Below, piece by piece: positions 25,901 through 35,260 of a DNA stretch of 64,000 nucleotides. The notes under the pieces were generated by a model. That model made no database searches. It was not told where the DNA came from and was given only the letters and a program-made list of their open reading frames with translations. The stretch comes from Odontesthes bonariensis. Taxonomy: Eukaryota > Chordata > Actinopteri > Atheriniformes > Atherinopsidae. A program made the translations under genes and the position numbers. How positions within the stretch are numbered: the first letter of the stretch is position 1; the number at the start of each line of letters is the position of its first letter. The stretch is taken from contig NC_134517.1 of NCBI RefSeq assembly GCF_027942865.1, positions 17,180,009 to 17,244,008 on the forward strand. The letters run 5' to 3'.

Positions 25901-28900
25901 GAATTTATTTGATTCTATCCTTGTAAAACTAGCTTTAAAGCTGAGGAAAAAAAAAGACTTTTTCAGATATTTTGACCATATTTCCCCCAAGAAGGGTTAT
26001 TTCAAAATGATTGAAACTATTCCATAGGAAGGGTTTAATTTCAGATATGAAAGGTGTCTTAAAAATCCCAGTCCTTTTTATACATATATACTTAACATTC
26101 TTACTTTTCCCTGACAATTACTTACATTAGTTGTATTACATAGATATGTGCAGCATTTATAAAATGTTAATTTATTTATAAATTTTTTACATCATATTAC
26201 GATAGTTCTTATTTCTGTTTATTTCTTTGTTTTATTTTATTCAATTTTCTAAATGAGGTCGACTGCAATGGACACAATTAAGGGAAGTAAACCACCACCA
26301 CCACTACCCACCTAATACCTCAACAGTAAACATAAAGTAGAATTAGCACTTTTTGAAAGTGCTGACTAAAAATTTAAAAATGTAGAAGCGTTGTAATAGT
26401 ATATTTCAGAGATGTCGTATTAGATTTCTTTACCTAATAAAGTGCCTGCAAAATGTAGGAACCACACAGCTGGAACCTCTGGGAGATAGAGAATCTATCA
26501 AATTACTGTCTAAAATATGAGAAACTGAATATGATTTTAACAGAATGTGATGTGTACAAAAGATGAATTGTTAAGTCATGGAATAATGTAACATCTTTCA
26601 ATCTTCATATAACATCAGTGAATATTATCCATCCATAAAAATGTGTACCGTCACAACACATTGAAATGTCTTTTGTAGATTTTTTCAAGTTTGAGAGTCA
26701 CTCAGAAAACTGTTTTCATTACTTTTTCAGGAATGAAATCGATCATTGTCATTCATTTCATCGCTGTAAAACATTCAATAACAACGGCTGAGTTGTAAAT
26801 TAATCTGAAATGCTAAACTAATCCACTGAAAATTGTGCAAGCGGTGAGGCTTGCAAAGATTGGTTAAATGTATGAAATTTAGCTTAGAAGACCTTCAAAA
26901 AGTCTGGCGAGATGAATATATCCAGTAGAACTTAAATGAACTGGTAAGGAAAGTTGGTATGGAGTGATCCATATCAGAGTAGTATGAAGTGACTAAAGAC
27001 AGTCTTTTAATAATAATGATAATAATAATCATTAGTAGTAAGAAACATACTCAGACAAGAATCAATTTATATGTATATAACCACATGATAGAACATGTGT
27101 CATTGTCATTGTTTTGGTAAATTTATTAGTCTGTGTAGTGTTCCACCCCTGGATGTGTATAAGCTTCACTGTCAGCAAAGATGCAATCTAAATAAATATT
27201 TTGTCTTTTTTCTCTCCTGTTCTGTGGGTTAAGACTGATCACCCCTGTGCCACCCAGTGGCAGTTAGATAAATGGCTGAAGAAGTCAAGGAAAAAATCTG
27301 CCAACGCTGAACAAGATCCCTCCCAGAGGATTCCAGGGCACCAGATATCCCCCCACACCCAGCGAGCCCCATCGCCAGCCAGGTCATGGGACTGCAATCA
27401 GGAGTACAGCCCTAGCCAAAGCCCTATTCCCAGCCCACAGTTCAATTACAGCCACAACAACAGCCCTCTACCTAGCCCTGGTTACAGCTTCTGCCCTAGC
27501 CCCAGCCCATTCCCCAGCACCTGTCCAAGTCCCAGCCCCAGTCCAAGAATCAGCCCAATACCCAGCCCAATTCCAAGTATTTGTCCCAGTCCGTGTGGGA
27601 GCCCAATAGCCAGTCGTAGCCCTAGTCCCATACCTAGAGATCCTCCAAGAAGTCCAAGTCCCAGTTTACCTGCTCCTTCCAGGGTTAGTCACTACCCTGA
27701 GGATCGGGGTCCGAATTTAACACATCCTAGACTAACAACAAACCCTCACCGGACAAAAATTAGGCCATGGGTTGCTCCATTGCCTACCACCAATACAAAG
27801 GGCCAACCCACAAGTAATGGTCATCATCGGCCATCTCACCACCACAGGCCCAAAACTCGCCCCACACAGGACCAAGACCAAAGTCAAAGCAAGTCAAAAG
27901 CTTCTGCAGGTTTAACATCTAATCAGAGTCACAGCCACAAATCTAGACACAAGTCTACTTCCTATCCAAGCTCCAAACAGATTTCTGAGGCTTCCAAAGC
28001 TAAAAACTCATTACATTTTGAGCAAATACAGGATAGCAGACCCAGCCATAAGAGTTCACAACATAGCCCCACGAAAGCAAAGCACTCCGTTCCCACGAGT
28101 CATGAAACCGTCACTGGTCACAGTTCTCATTCTCAATCTATCTCTAAAGCTGCAAATAATTCTGGTACAAGTTCAAGCTCTAGGCCCAGCCCTAGCCTAA
28201 AACATCGGTCCAAGTCGTGGGAGGCTACAGCCCCTAACCCTGTGCATGTCACTCATACCAAAACTTCACAAAGAAAGCACCAATCTAAGGTACAGGAAGT
28301 GGAACAGAGAGGAGGTCATCTGCCCCAAGCAGAGGGGAGAAAACACGAGAGAAACAAGGACAGAGATTGTGGAAAACAACAAGGGAAACAGGAAAGAAAG
28401 GAAAAAAGGAGGCTGGCGGAGGAGCAGCTACTGAGACGTCCCTGGATCCAAAGTTCAGCAGAGGAAGAGGAGGAGGAAGAGGAGGAGGTAGGAGTGATAG
28501 AGCAGCAGGGGGAAAGAGGGGAGACAGAGAGAAAGGACAACAGGAGCAAGAGAGAGCAGCCACATGAATGGCAAACACCTAAGTCCAAACAGAGAGTTCC
28601 TACCAACACCGAGCGACACCGTTTACACCGTCAGGGGAGAACAAAAAAAGGAGGGAGGAGTGAAGAGGACAGAGAGTTACAGCCAGACCCATCACCTCAT
28701 CTGTCTTCACGCTCTCCAACTCCTCACAGACCATCCTCATCCTCCTCCTCCTCAACCTCCTCTTCCTCCTCCTCAAATTCGGAATCAGAATCTGATTATC
28801 AGGCTCCGGTCACCAAAGTTCCAGCGGACTCCACCTCTCACAAGAGACTCACCAAGAAAGATCAGCAGGGCCCAGGTAGGCCCGGAAGCATCAGGCCTCA

Positions 28901-31900
28901 GGTGTTGCATCCCAGAGGTTCCAGCTCAGGTAATCCTGGCGAAGGGCAACAAAGTGAGAGGAAGCAAAAACTCTACACCCTGGTCCCGTTTGGGCGAAGT
29001 GAGAAGGAGGCTCCCAACTCCCAGCGGGGGCTGAGGAATCTGGTGGTACACATAGACCTCTGTCTGCTTAAGAGGGTCCCAGACAGCACCACAAATTCAG
29101 CTGCTAAAAAACCCTCCTCTTCCTCGTCCTCTTCATCAGCCAAGGACAAGCAAAGAGAGGCTATGAAACACACGTATGCCCCCGAAACTTCGACAAGAGA
29201 AGGCAAAAGGAAACGCAAGGTAGACAACGAGCGCGTTCACTTTCCTCCTGTGACGTGCAGCTGTATACGTTTTCGGGCAGAAATATGAGAAAGAATTTGT
29301 TTGTGTAAACATGTTCTTAGAAGTGGATGTCTGTTTGTGTGTGACCAGTTGGAGAACGGTGAGTTGTACAGAGAAAGCAAGAGGAGCCTTTCTTTTTCAA
29401 ATGACCTCTCAGGGAACACAGAATCCGCATCACTCACAGCTGAAAACTTTGTTACTGAGACAACGCACAATGGGTAAGGACTGCAACACTTTTTGGCTCA
29501 TAATTACATTTTGAATCATTCTTAATGAACAAACAAGCTACACTCGTGTTTTGTCACCTGTAATGTGAGGTTTGTATCAACGCAATGTGTGGGCGCGTGT
29601 CATTGCAGGTACTTGGAGGAGTACTTGGACAACAAGAGGCCTGTGTCTCCCCTGTCTCCCTTGTCTCCTCTGCCCCAGACCCCTGAGTCCAACAAGCCTA
29701 CCCCCAAAACAAAAACGGCCGAGCAGCATCACTCCCACACCCAGAAGAGCAGGGACAAGAATAGAGATAATGCCGTAAAGGTAACACTACCTCTTACTTG
29801 TTTAGGCCACTACACTGCGTACAGCATTCTTTATTTATTTGAGCCCTTCTTACTCACAGCAGCCCAAGATGGAGGTGGAGATCGTGAAAGTGTCAAGACA
29901 GAGCGAACCACCGTCTGAGTCCTCCTGGGCGCCTGCTGGTCACAGAGGGACTGTGCCAAACAACGAAACGTGAGTCCACGCAGAGCACCACTGCACAGCC
30001 CAGACTTCAGGGTATTTACAGGGTATATACTGGTGACAAATTAGAAATAAAAGCACCTGGCACACTCTTTGATATGAAAGTAATTTTGGGTTTTTCTTTT
30101 TAGTCCTCATCATGCTGAGTACTACTTACATGAAGCTAAAAGGATGAAGCACCGTGCTGACGCGATGGTGAGTTTTTTGATCGATTATACGATTACTGAG
30201 GAAAAACTCTTTATGGAAATACTACTATTCCCCTTTTTACCTCACGTGGGATGTGAAATTTTGTGGTAACTTATCTGTGTTAAATAAGTATCCACGCAGC
30301 CTCAAAAGGGACTATCCACAATTAACTGAGTACTGCATAACCTAGATTTGCACTAGGAGTGTCGTGATATACGGGCATCGCCAAAAAGCGTGACGTTAAA
30401 AGGATGAAATATTGATTGCATGTTGAAAATACACTTAATATTATGGTTTGATCTTTGCTTATTGAATGAAAAAATGTACATTCATTGTACATCGATGTTT
30501 TTGTATAATTTCTACTGTTCCTTACCTCCTATTTCGTGTGCACTTCAAATACCAACAGAAAATTTGACAATGAATTAGTTGATGTAAATATGTTTTTTTT
30601 TTCAAATTTTCCAATTGATAATGCAATAATATCGATGTCGTGAATGCTTTTGGCCACGATGATCTTTAAATCTGATAAGGACCAGACATTTTCACATGAG
30701 ATGTATATATTATATATTCTAACAGCTGTCATGTGGTCCTTTTGTGAGTCTTCCAGCAGCAGTTACCTCAAGTTTGGTAGATAGCGGCCGGTAAAAACAA
30801 GAGACGGGACAGGAAGTTAGTTAGTTGATCAAAAGATTGCGGAAATTTATTCTCTGTACAGCACTTTGATTCCACAGTACCTGTGCAGTAGTACAAATAC
30901 AATGTTAATGTACTGGCAGAACACTAATTGATCTGGGTTAGGTTTCCTTGTGTCATCTGTGATAGTATGCTTTATGTGTTTACATTTTATCCATACATGG
31001 TGCCTAAAAGCCTGTGAAACTATATATTTCTGCAGAAATCTGACCTACACACATTTTAAAAAAGTTCCATTTAAACACATTAAACAAATTAGAACATATT
31101 ATTACACTTGGCTTATTATTTATTGAGGACAGTGATCCGGTAGCCTGCTTTATGGCTGTGAGCGGCAAAAGTATATAAATCCCTAACATAAGCAGTTCAT
31201 TTGAAGGCAAAATTGAAGTGCGGTATTTTCAATCATAAAATGACAATGAGCTGTGAGGGTTAGGAACAGGCTTCATTTCAGGAACAGGGATCCATCAAAG
31301 TCTGATCTTTGTAACAGCCAGTAAACTCCAAAAAGAATGTTCTCAGTTTAAACAGTAGGTATTGCGTTGGATGGAAGGGAAATACAAGAACACAAGAACC
31401 TCATACAGACTGTAAAACAGTAGTAGGCGGTAGTAGTTACATGCTTTGGGTCTGCATTGGTGCAACTGGGCAAATTCTATTTAAAAACGTCACAACAACT
31501 CTCGTGACGTGAACCAAATTTCAACAGCAAGCGAGTCATGCAGCAAGACCACAGACTTATAAAAGAAGGGAGTCACTGTTTTGGGACTGGCAAGTTAAAG
31601 TCCTGACCTTAATCCAATAAATATGCTGTGAGAGGACCTGAAGTGAGGAGTTCATGTGAGGAAATTCAAGGAATGAGCTAAAGTGACCCCTTGTACAGCA
31701 AAAACTGCAATAATTCCTGCTCGTCAGTATTAGCTTGACCAGTCCTGCAAAGAATTATTGCAGTTTTTGCTGTACAAGGGGTCACTTTAGAATAATTTTG
31801 CTTGATAAATAAATTGCAGAGTATATTATTATTGTATAATGTCGTTTATTTAGATTTCTTTACCTGCTTTTCAGTCTTGTGTGAAAATCTGATGAGGTTA

Positions 31901-34617
31901 TATGTCGAATTGATGCAGAAATGTAAGAAACTCCAAGACCCTTGCCAAATTTCAAACACTGAAGTCCGTCATGCTGATTGTTTTTGTCATTAACTCCACA
32001 TGCAAATGCAAGGATTCACCTGGGTTTAGTTTAAAATTAGAAAAAAAAAGACGCTGAGCCAATTCTTAATGAAAACTAGTCCTTTTTATGTCCTGGACAG
32101 GTCTCGCTATTGTATGCTTGGAGGTTGAATAGATTTGTCTCCTGAATTACCTAAAGACACTTACGATTAAATAATCATAAACATATGATTTCAATCCTCA
32201 ATAGTTTCCCATCTTTAACCCCCTTTTATGCACACGTCCATTTTTCCCCCCAGGTGGACAAGCTGGGAAAGGCTGTCAACTACGTTGATGCTGCTCTCTC
32301 CTTCATGGAATGTGGGAAAGCGATGGAGGAAGGGCCACTCGAAGCAAAGTCTCCTTATACCATGTATTCTGAGACAGTGGAGCTGATCAGGTGAATGACA
32401 CATCGGGCTGATGGTGGGACAACGGACATCAATAATTAGTATACACACAAACGAATGCAAACAGCAGCTCCACTAACAGTGCTGTGACTTCAGGTACGCA
32501 ATGAGGCTAAAGAGCCACTCTGGCCCTGCAGCGAGACAGGAAGACAAACAGCTGGCAGTTCTGTGGTGCGTATATGTCATCGCCTCTGTTTATGCCACAT
32601 CTATCATCATGACAAAGGACCTGCATTTTGAGGATGACTTGTGCTCCGTCTGACTTGTGTTTGTGTGTCCAGTTTCAGATGCCTTGCCCTCCTTTACTGG
32701 CAGATGTTTCGATTAAAGAAGGACCATGCACTGAAATACTCCAAAGTGCTTCTTGATTATTTCAAGGTATTTCTTAAGAGACTCATTTCAGTGTAAACAC
32801 TAACAGAACTGTGCAAAAGCCATTCCTTGCTTTTTTTTCTTTTTCTTTTTTTTTTGCTTCCCAGGACTCAGGCTTTCTTGTAATCTTGAGCAGTAGTTCT
32901 CCAGGCTTTCCAGGGTCTCTCAAAGCTTTCCTACGGACATTGGCTGCTTTTACACTCATTTTCCGTCCAGTCCTCGTACCTGACCATTTTCAGAGGGGTT
33001 TGTTTTTTGTTTGTGAAGAATTTTAAGTGGCTTATAGACCATTACTTACTTAAGAGATGAACCAGCTTACACATAACAGACAAACGAGCAACAAACCAAT
33101 CTTAAATCGCATCTTTCAGAACTTTGTCTCTAGCAGCCTGTGAAAACATCATTTGTTCCCTTTTTTTTTTGTTGTTGTTGTCACATCTAGAAAAAATGTC
33201 AACAATAATACAGTTTGCAAGACATGAATTGATATTTTTGCACCAACAAGGTGGTTACCAAAGAGTTATTAGCTGAAAACTTGGCATATCTCGACATATT
33301 CTGAAGTGTTTACTGAAAAATTTGGGAAAACCGGACAAATGAGAGACGAAAGAAGGATCAGGCTGAAAAACTATCTGCCGCACATGAACAGTATCTGAAA
33401 GTGGAGTCTTTTAGAAATAGACGAAATAAAGCCTAGACCTGACGCAGGATCTGAGAGATGCATCTGGAGTCGATCTATCTATTGTCGCATCAGAGATGGT
33501 CTTAATGAAGGGAAACTGAGAGAAAAAGCTGAGGTATGTCAAATGACACAACAACTGGACTGAAAATCAGTGGCAACAGGTCTTATGGAGGGATCAATCC
33601 TATTTAGAGCCTGAACCTCAACATTATAGAAGCAGTGTGGGATCCGCTTGAGAGAGAATGGAACTGAGGGCAGCTAACACCAAAGAAGAGCGTCAAAATG
33701 GTCCTCAAGAAGCCTGGAGAACTGTTCCTGATGACTGCTTAAAGATATGACAAGAAAGCTTGTCTAAGAGTGTTCGGACTGTGTTGAAGAATAAAGGTGC
33801 TCAGACCAAATGTTTACCTTCAAGCTTGCTAGAATTGTGCAAACTCTGTTTTTGTCTTATATACTGTGTTTCCATTGATGTTTGCACACGTTTCAATGAA
33901 TCAGTTCATCCAATGTTTCTGGGAATATATAAAGAAATGAGGGGTGGCTCAACATTATTTTCAAAGTGCTGTACATTAAGGTGACTGGATAAGCTTTGTT
34001 TTTGTGTTATTACAGAGTTCTCCCAAAGTGCCTACCACACCACCCCATTGGAATGACTTTGAGAAGTAAGTGGATGACAACTGTATTGTAGCCTCACCAT
34101 TTATACTGTCTAGCTCCACTCCAGCCCCTGAAAGGTTTGCTGATCATCGTCATACTGTTGTGCATCGTATTTTCACCTCCAGGGGTACTGGAGGACCCCC
34201 GTCCTCACTCTCACCTAATGCAAAACACCATGGACGGGGTTCACACAAGGGCAGCAGCCCTGTTTCTCTTATAAGCATTCCACAACGCATCCACCAGATG
34301 GCAGCCAATCACCTTAACATCACCAACAGTGTCCTGTACAGCTATGAGTACTGGGAGGTGGCGGACAACCTTGCAAAGGAGAATAAAGGTGAACAAGTGT
34401 TTTTCAGCATTTTCAGATTTAAAAAAAAAAAAAAAAGTCACGTTTATTTCTGTGTTCAGAGGTTTTAAGAGCTCTGTCTTATGTTTTAATTCCAGAGTTT
34501 TTCAACTACTTGAATACTTTGTCTGGGCCACTGACTCTTCACAGTAGCATTGCTCACACTGTCCAATACACCAGACAGGCTCTTCAGTGGATACGCATTA
34601 GTGCCAAACTCAACTAA
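10836..34617 (+). CDS. aff3: aff3-like AFF/FMR2-family transcription elongation factor, N-terminally short form
   Basis: AFF proteins are nuclear scaffolds of super elongation complexes. The coding exons I could assemble are 10836-10907, 18087-18161, 20897-20930, 21019-21076, 23253-23304, 23553-23587, 23733-23922, 27234-29219, 29349-29473, 29609-29780, 29860-29969, 30104-30167, 32254-32390, 32494-32565, 32673-32766, 34016-34065, 34183-34388 and 34496-34617. They give 1217 codons in one frame ending at TAA. Family hallmarks are [14 protein letters not shown] (exon 5), a Ser-rich block (exon 7), WQLDKWLKK (start of exon 8), YTLVPFGR near the end of exon 8, and the C-terminal homology domain in exons 12-18 ([43 protein letters not shown]). 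The C-terminus and the rev1 neighbour point to AFF3. The N-terminal homology region (P-TEFb binding) is not seen; exon 1 is novel and least certain. If it is non-coding, the first Met is in exon 2. Confidence 0.88.
14146..14215 (+). mobile_element. Degenerate tRNA-like SINE/repeat head
   Basis: The segment ggcagtgcag ... gttagcgctgtagcctcac ... gttcaaac resembles the widespread fish repeat in which a 'gcagtggttagc' A-box-like head is followed by a 'gggttc' B-box-like stretch. It is short and diverged, so class and limits are uncertain. Confidence 0.4.
15146..15348. mobile_element. hAT-type fold-back MITE
   Basis: A 203-bp element starting CAGTGTTTCTCAA and ending with the reverse complement, TTGAGAAACACTG. 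The two halves are almost perfect inverted copies of over 80 bp around a short centre. An identical 8-bp target duplication, gtctatta, flanks it (15138-15145 and 15349-15356). The CAGTG(G/T)TTCTCAA terminus and 8-bp duplication are hAT hallmarks. It has no coding capacity. Confidence 0.88.
15595..16195 (+). mobile_element. 3' end of an L2/Rex1-like LINE with a linked tail repeat
   Basis: An open frame from 15685 to 16011 reads [20 protein letters not shown] and ends with a [10 protein letters not shown] motif, typical of the C-terminus of fish L2/Rex1-like reverse transcriptases. It is followed by the usual LINE tail (gtaaagcactttgaattgcc ... tctataaataaaattgcc) to about 16195. A separate common teleost motif (tttatttatatagcgccaaa) lies just before it at about 15600. 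The element is 5'-truncated and dead. Confidence 0.85.
16451..16899 (-). mobile_element. Solo LTR of a retrotransposon/retrovirus-like element
   Basis: A 449-bp segment begins TGTCA and ends TGACA, the TG...CA inverted ends of LTRs. A perfect 5-bp target duplication, gtaat, flanks it (16446-16450 and 16900-16904). A minus-strand AATAAA (seen as tttatt at about 16502) suggests the LTR is in minus orientation. There is no internal gag/pol sequence next to it, so it is probably the product of LTR-LTR recombination. Superfamily (Gypsy or ERV-like) is not determined. Confidence 0.75.
18162..20896 (+). other. aff3: aff3 intron 2
   Basis: Contains a (TCAA)n-plus-tail LINE-like fragment around 18470-18560, a Tc1 transposase remnant on the minus strand (19210-20190), and repeat-like but unclassified sequence at 20390-20880. 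No exon seen. Confidence 0.5.
19210..20190 (-). mobile_element. Tc1/mariner transposase remnant
   Basis: On the minus strand a degraded Tc1 transposase can be followed. It opens [20 protein letters not shown] near 20140, shows the [13 protein letters not shown] helix-turn-helix segment, and ends near 19340-19580 with [17 protein letters not shown] and the [15 protein letters not shown] version of the SPDLNPIE motif. Several frameshifts separate the parts, so it is inactive. Terminal repeats were not located precisely. Confidence 0.85.
21077..23252 (+). other. aff3: aff3 intron 4
   Basis: A 2.2-kb intron, AT-rich. A possible LINE-like tail (ttcattcattcgttcaaactttatttatactc) lies at about 21520-21555 in minus orientation. 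No coding exon seen between the aff3 exons ending at 21076 and starting at 23253. Confidence 0.45.
23923..27233 (+). other. aff3: aff3 intron 7
   Basis: A 3.3-kb intron preceding the large exon 8. Its first kilobase is strongly purine-rich on the plus strand (about 24470-24720). The rest is AT-rich with no recognisable gene or transposon. Confidence 0.5.
27234..29219 (+). CDS. aff3: aff3 large central exon 8 (Ser-Pro repeat, poly-Glu, poly-Ser)
   Basis: A single 1986-bp exon, 662 codons, phase 0 at both ends. It starts [17 protein letters not shown] (the AFF 'WQLDKWL' motif). A Pro/Ser repeat with dozens of PSP, SPS and PIPS steps follows (about 27415-27695), then a long basic Ser/His/Lys/Gln-rich stretch likely to be disordered. 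After that come an acidic run of nine Glu (about 28458-28490), Ser runs at about 28730-28780 and 29110-29140, the conserved YTLVPFGR ... [14 protein letters not shown] block (about 28972-29080), and a basic KRKRK nuclear-localisation-type ending. The donor is cgcaag/gtagac. Confidence 0.9.
31300..31990 (+). mobile_element. Tc1-like transposon 3' fragment
   Basis: In one frame near 31592-31670 the sequence reads [10 protein letters not shown], stop, EDLK, which is the catalytic-core motif of Tc1/mariner transposases, interrupted by stops. Downstream sequence (aataaattgcag ... tgtgtgaaaatctgatgaggtt ... gcagaaatgtaagaaactcc) resembles the 3' end of a common fish Tc1 family. Limits are approximate. 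Confidence 0.65.
31678..31790. repeat. Perfect 39-bp inverted repeat (hairpin)
   Basis: The left arm, 31678-31716, is the exact reverse complement of the right arm, 31752-31790, around a 35-nt loop. All 39 positions pair. It lies in the Tc1-like fragment inside aff3 intron 12 and would fold in the aff3 pre-mRNA. Confidence 0.95.
32802..33976 (+). mobile_element. Tc1/mariner element, degraded, in aff3 intron 15
   Basis: A 5' terminus-like actgtgcaaaagccattcc starts near 32810. Inside, [15 protein letters not shown] (about 33438) and [18 protein letters not shown] and [10 protein letters not shown] (about 33650-33805) are transposase segments of a fish Tc1/mariner family. They are separated by frameshifts, stops and a shortened middle. 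The 3' end near 33940-33976 (gaggggtggctcaacatt) is the usual decayed terminal repeat. Inactive. Confidence 0.8.
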
Positions 34618-35260
34618 CTCAGAGAGGATTTACCTTAACCCGCTCGCTGCGTCTCAAGGCCACATTTTCTGTCAAAGAGACAAAACTCTGGATCGCTGTG
34701 CGGCTAACAGGACGGCACCAACACCTGGTGGGATGTGTGAAATGGACGTGAATGAAATCACACTGAGCCACATGTTGGAATGCGAACAGATGCATACTGT
34801 GTGCACACCCTTCCGAATGAGCAAAAATGCAATTGCCTGCATCAGCCTTCTTCCTTGCTGTTGGATTAATCTGAACAATTGTGTGTGTCTTGGGGATGAT
34901 TGAGGTTTCTAACTATTTGCCAAATATACCCTGGACCCCCCCCCCCCCCCCCCTCAAAAAAAAAAACAACAACCCATAAATGGGTAAAGCCTTTTCCATA
35001 TTTTGGGATTCCTCATTTTCTAGCAAACATTTTGTCTGGGGCCAAAAACCGGAAAAGACGCTTAAAATAAGAAGGAAAAAAAAAAAAAGACAGACCATTC
35101 AATCTTACATTAGTTTCTCCAAAGTGGGAAATTCTTTTTGTGACTCTCTTGCTTTTAAAGTATCTAATATTTTCACCTTTATGTGTTTTTACGGTGCAAT
35201 ATTTGCTGAACTGTTTTTAGGAAAGAAAAAGGAAAAAATAAAAAGAGTTTGAAAAATGTG
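34618..35260 (+). other. aff3: aff3 3' UTR and polyadenylation signal
   Basis: The sequence from the TAA stop (34615-34617) to an AATAAA at 35237-35242 is the likely 3' UTR. It contains a run of about 18 C near 34937. Other poly(A) sites further on cannot be excluded. Confidence 0.5.

Larger units (their letters stand above)
30168..32253 (+). other. aff3: aff3 intron 12
   Basis: A 2.1-kb intron. It contains a Tc1-like fragment (about 31300-31990) with an embedded perfect inverted repeat (31678-31790). No exon seen. Confidence 0.5.

Noticed and set aside
28246-29227. Several open frames of 60-156 codons on both strands within the large aff3 exon
   Set aside because: They overlap the long conserved plus-strand frame in other phases and are rich in residues expected from its Ser/Glu/Pro codon runs.
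30340-30700. Possible hAT or other MITE (ctaggagtgtcgtgatatac)
   Set aside because: Only one end looks terminal-repeat-like; no second end or target duplication found.
34550-34903. 117-codon plus-strand open frame after the aff3 stop
   Set aside because: It begins inside the last aff3 exon in another frame and runs through the 3' UTR; no recognisable domain.
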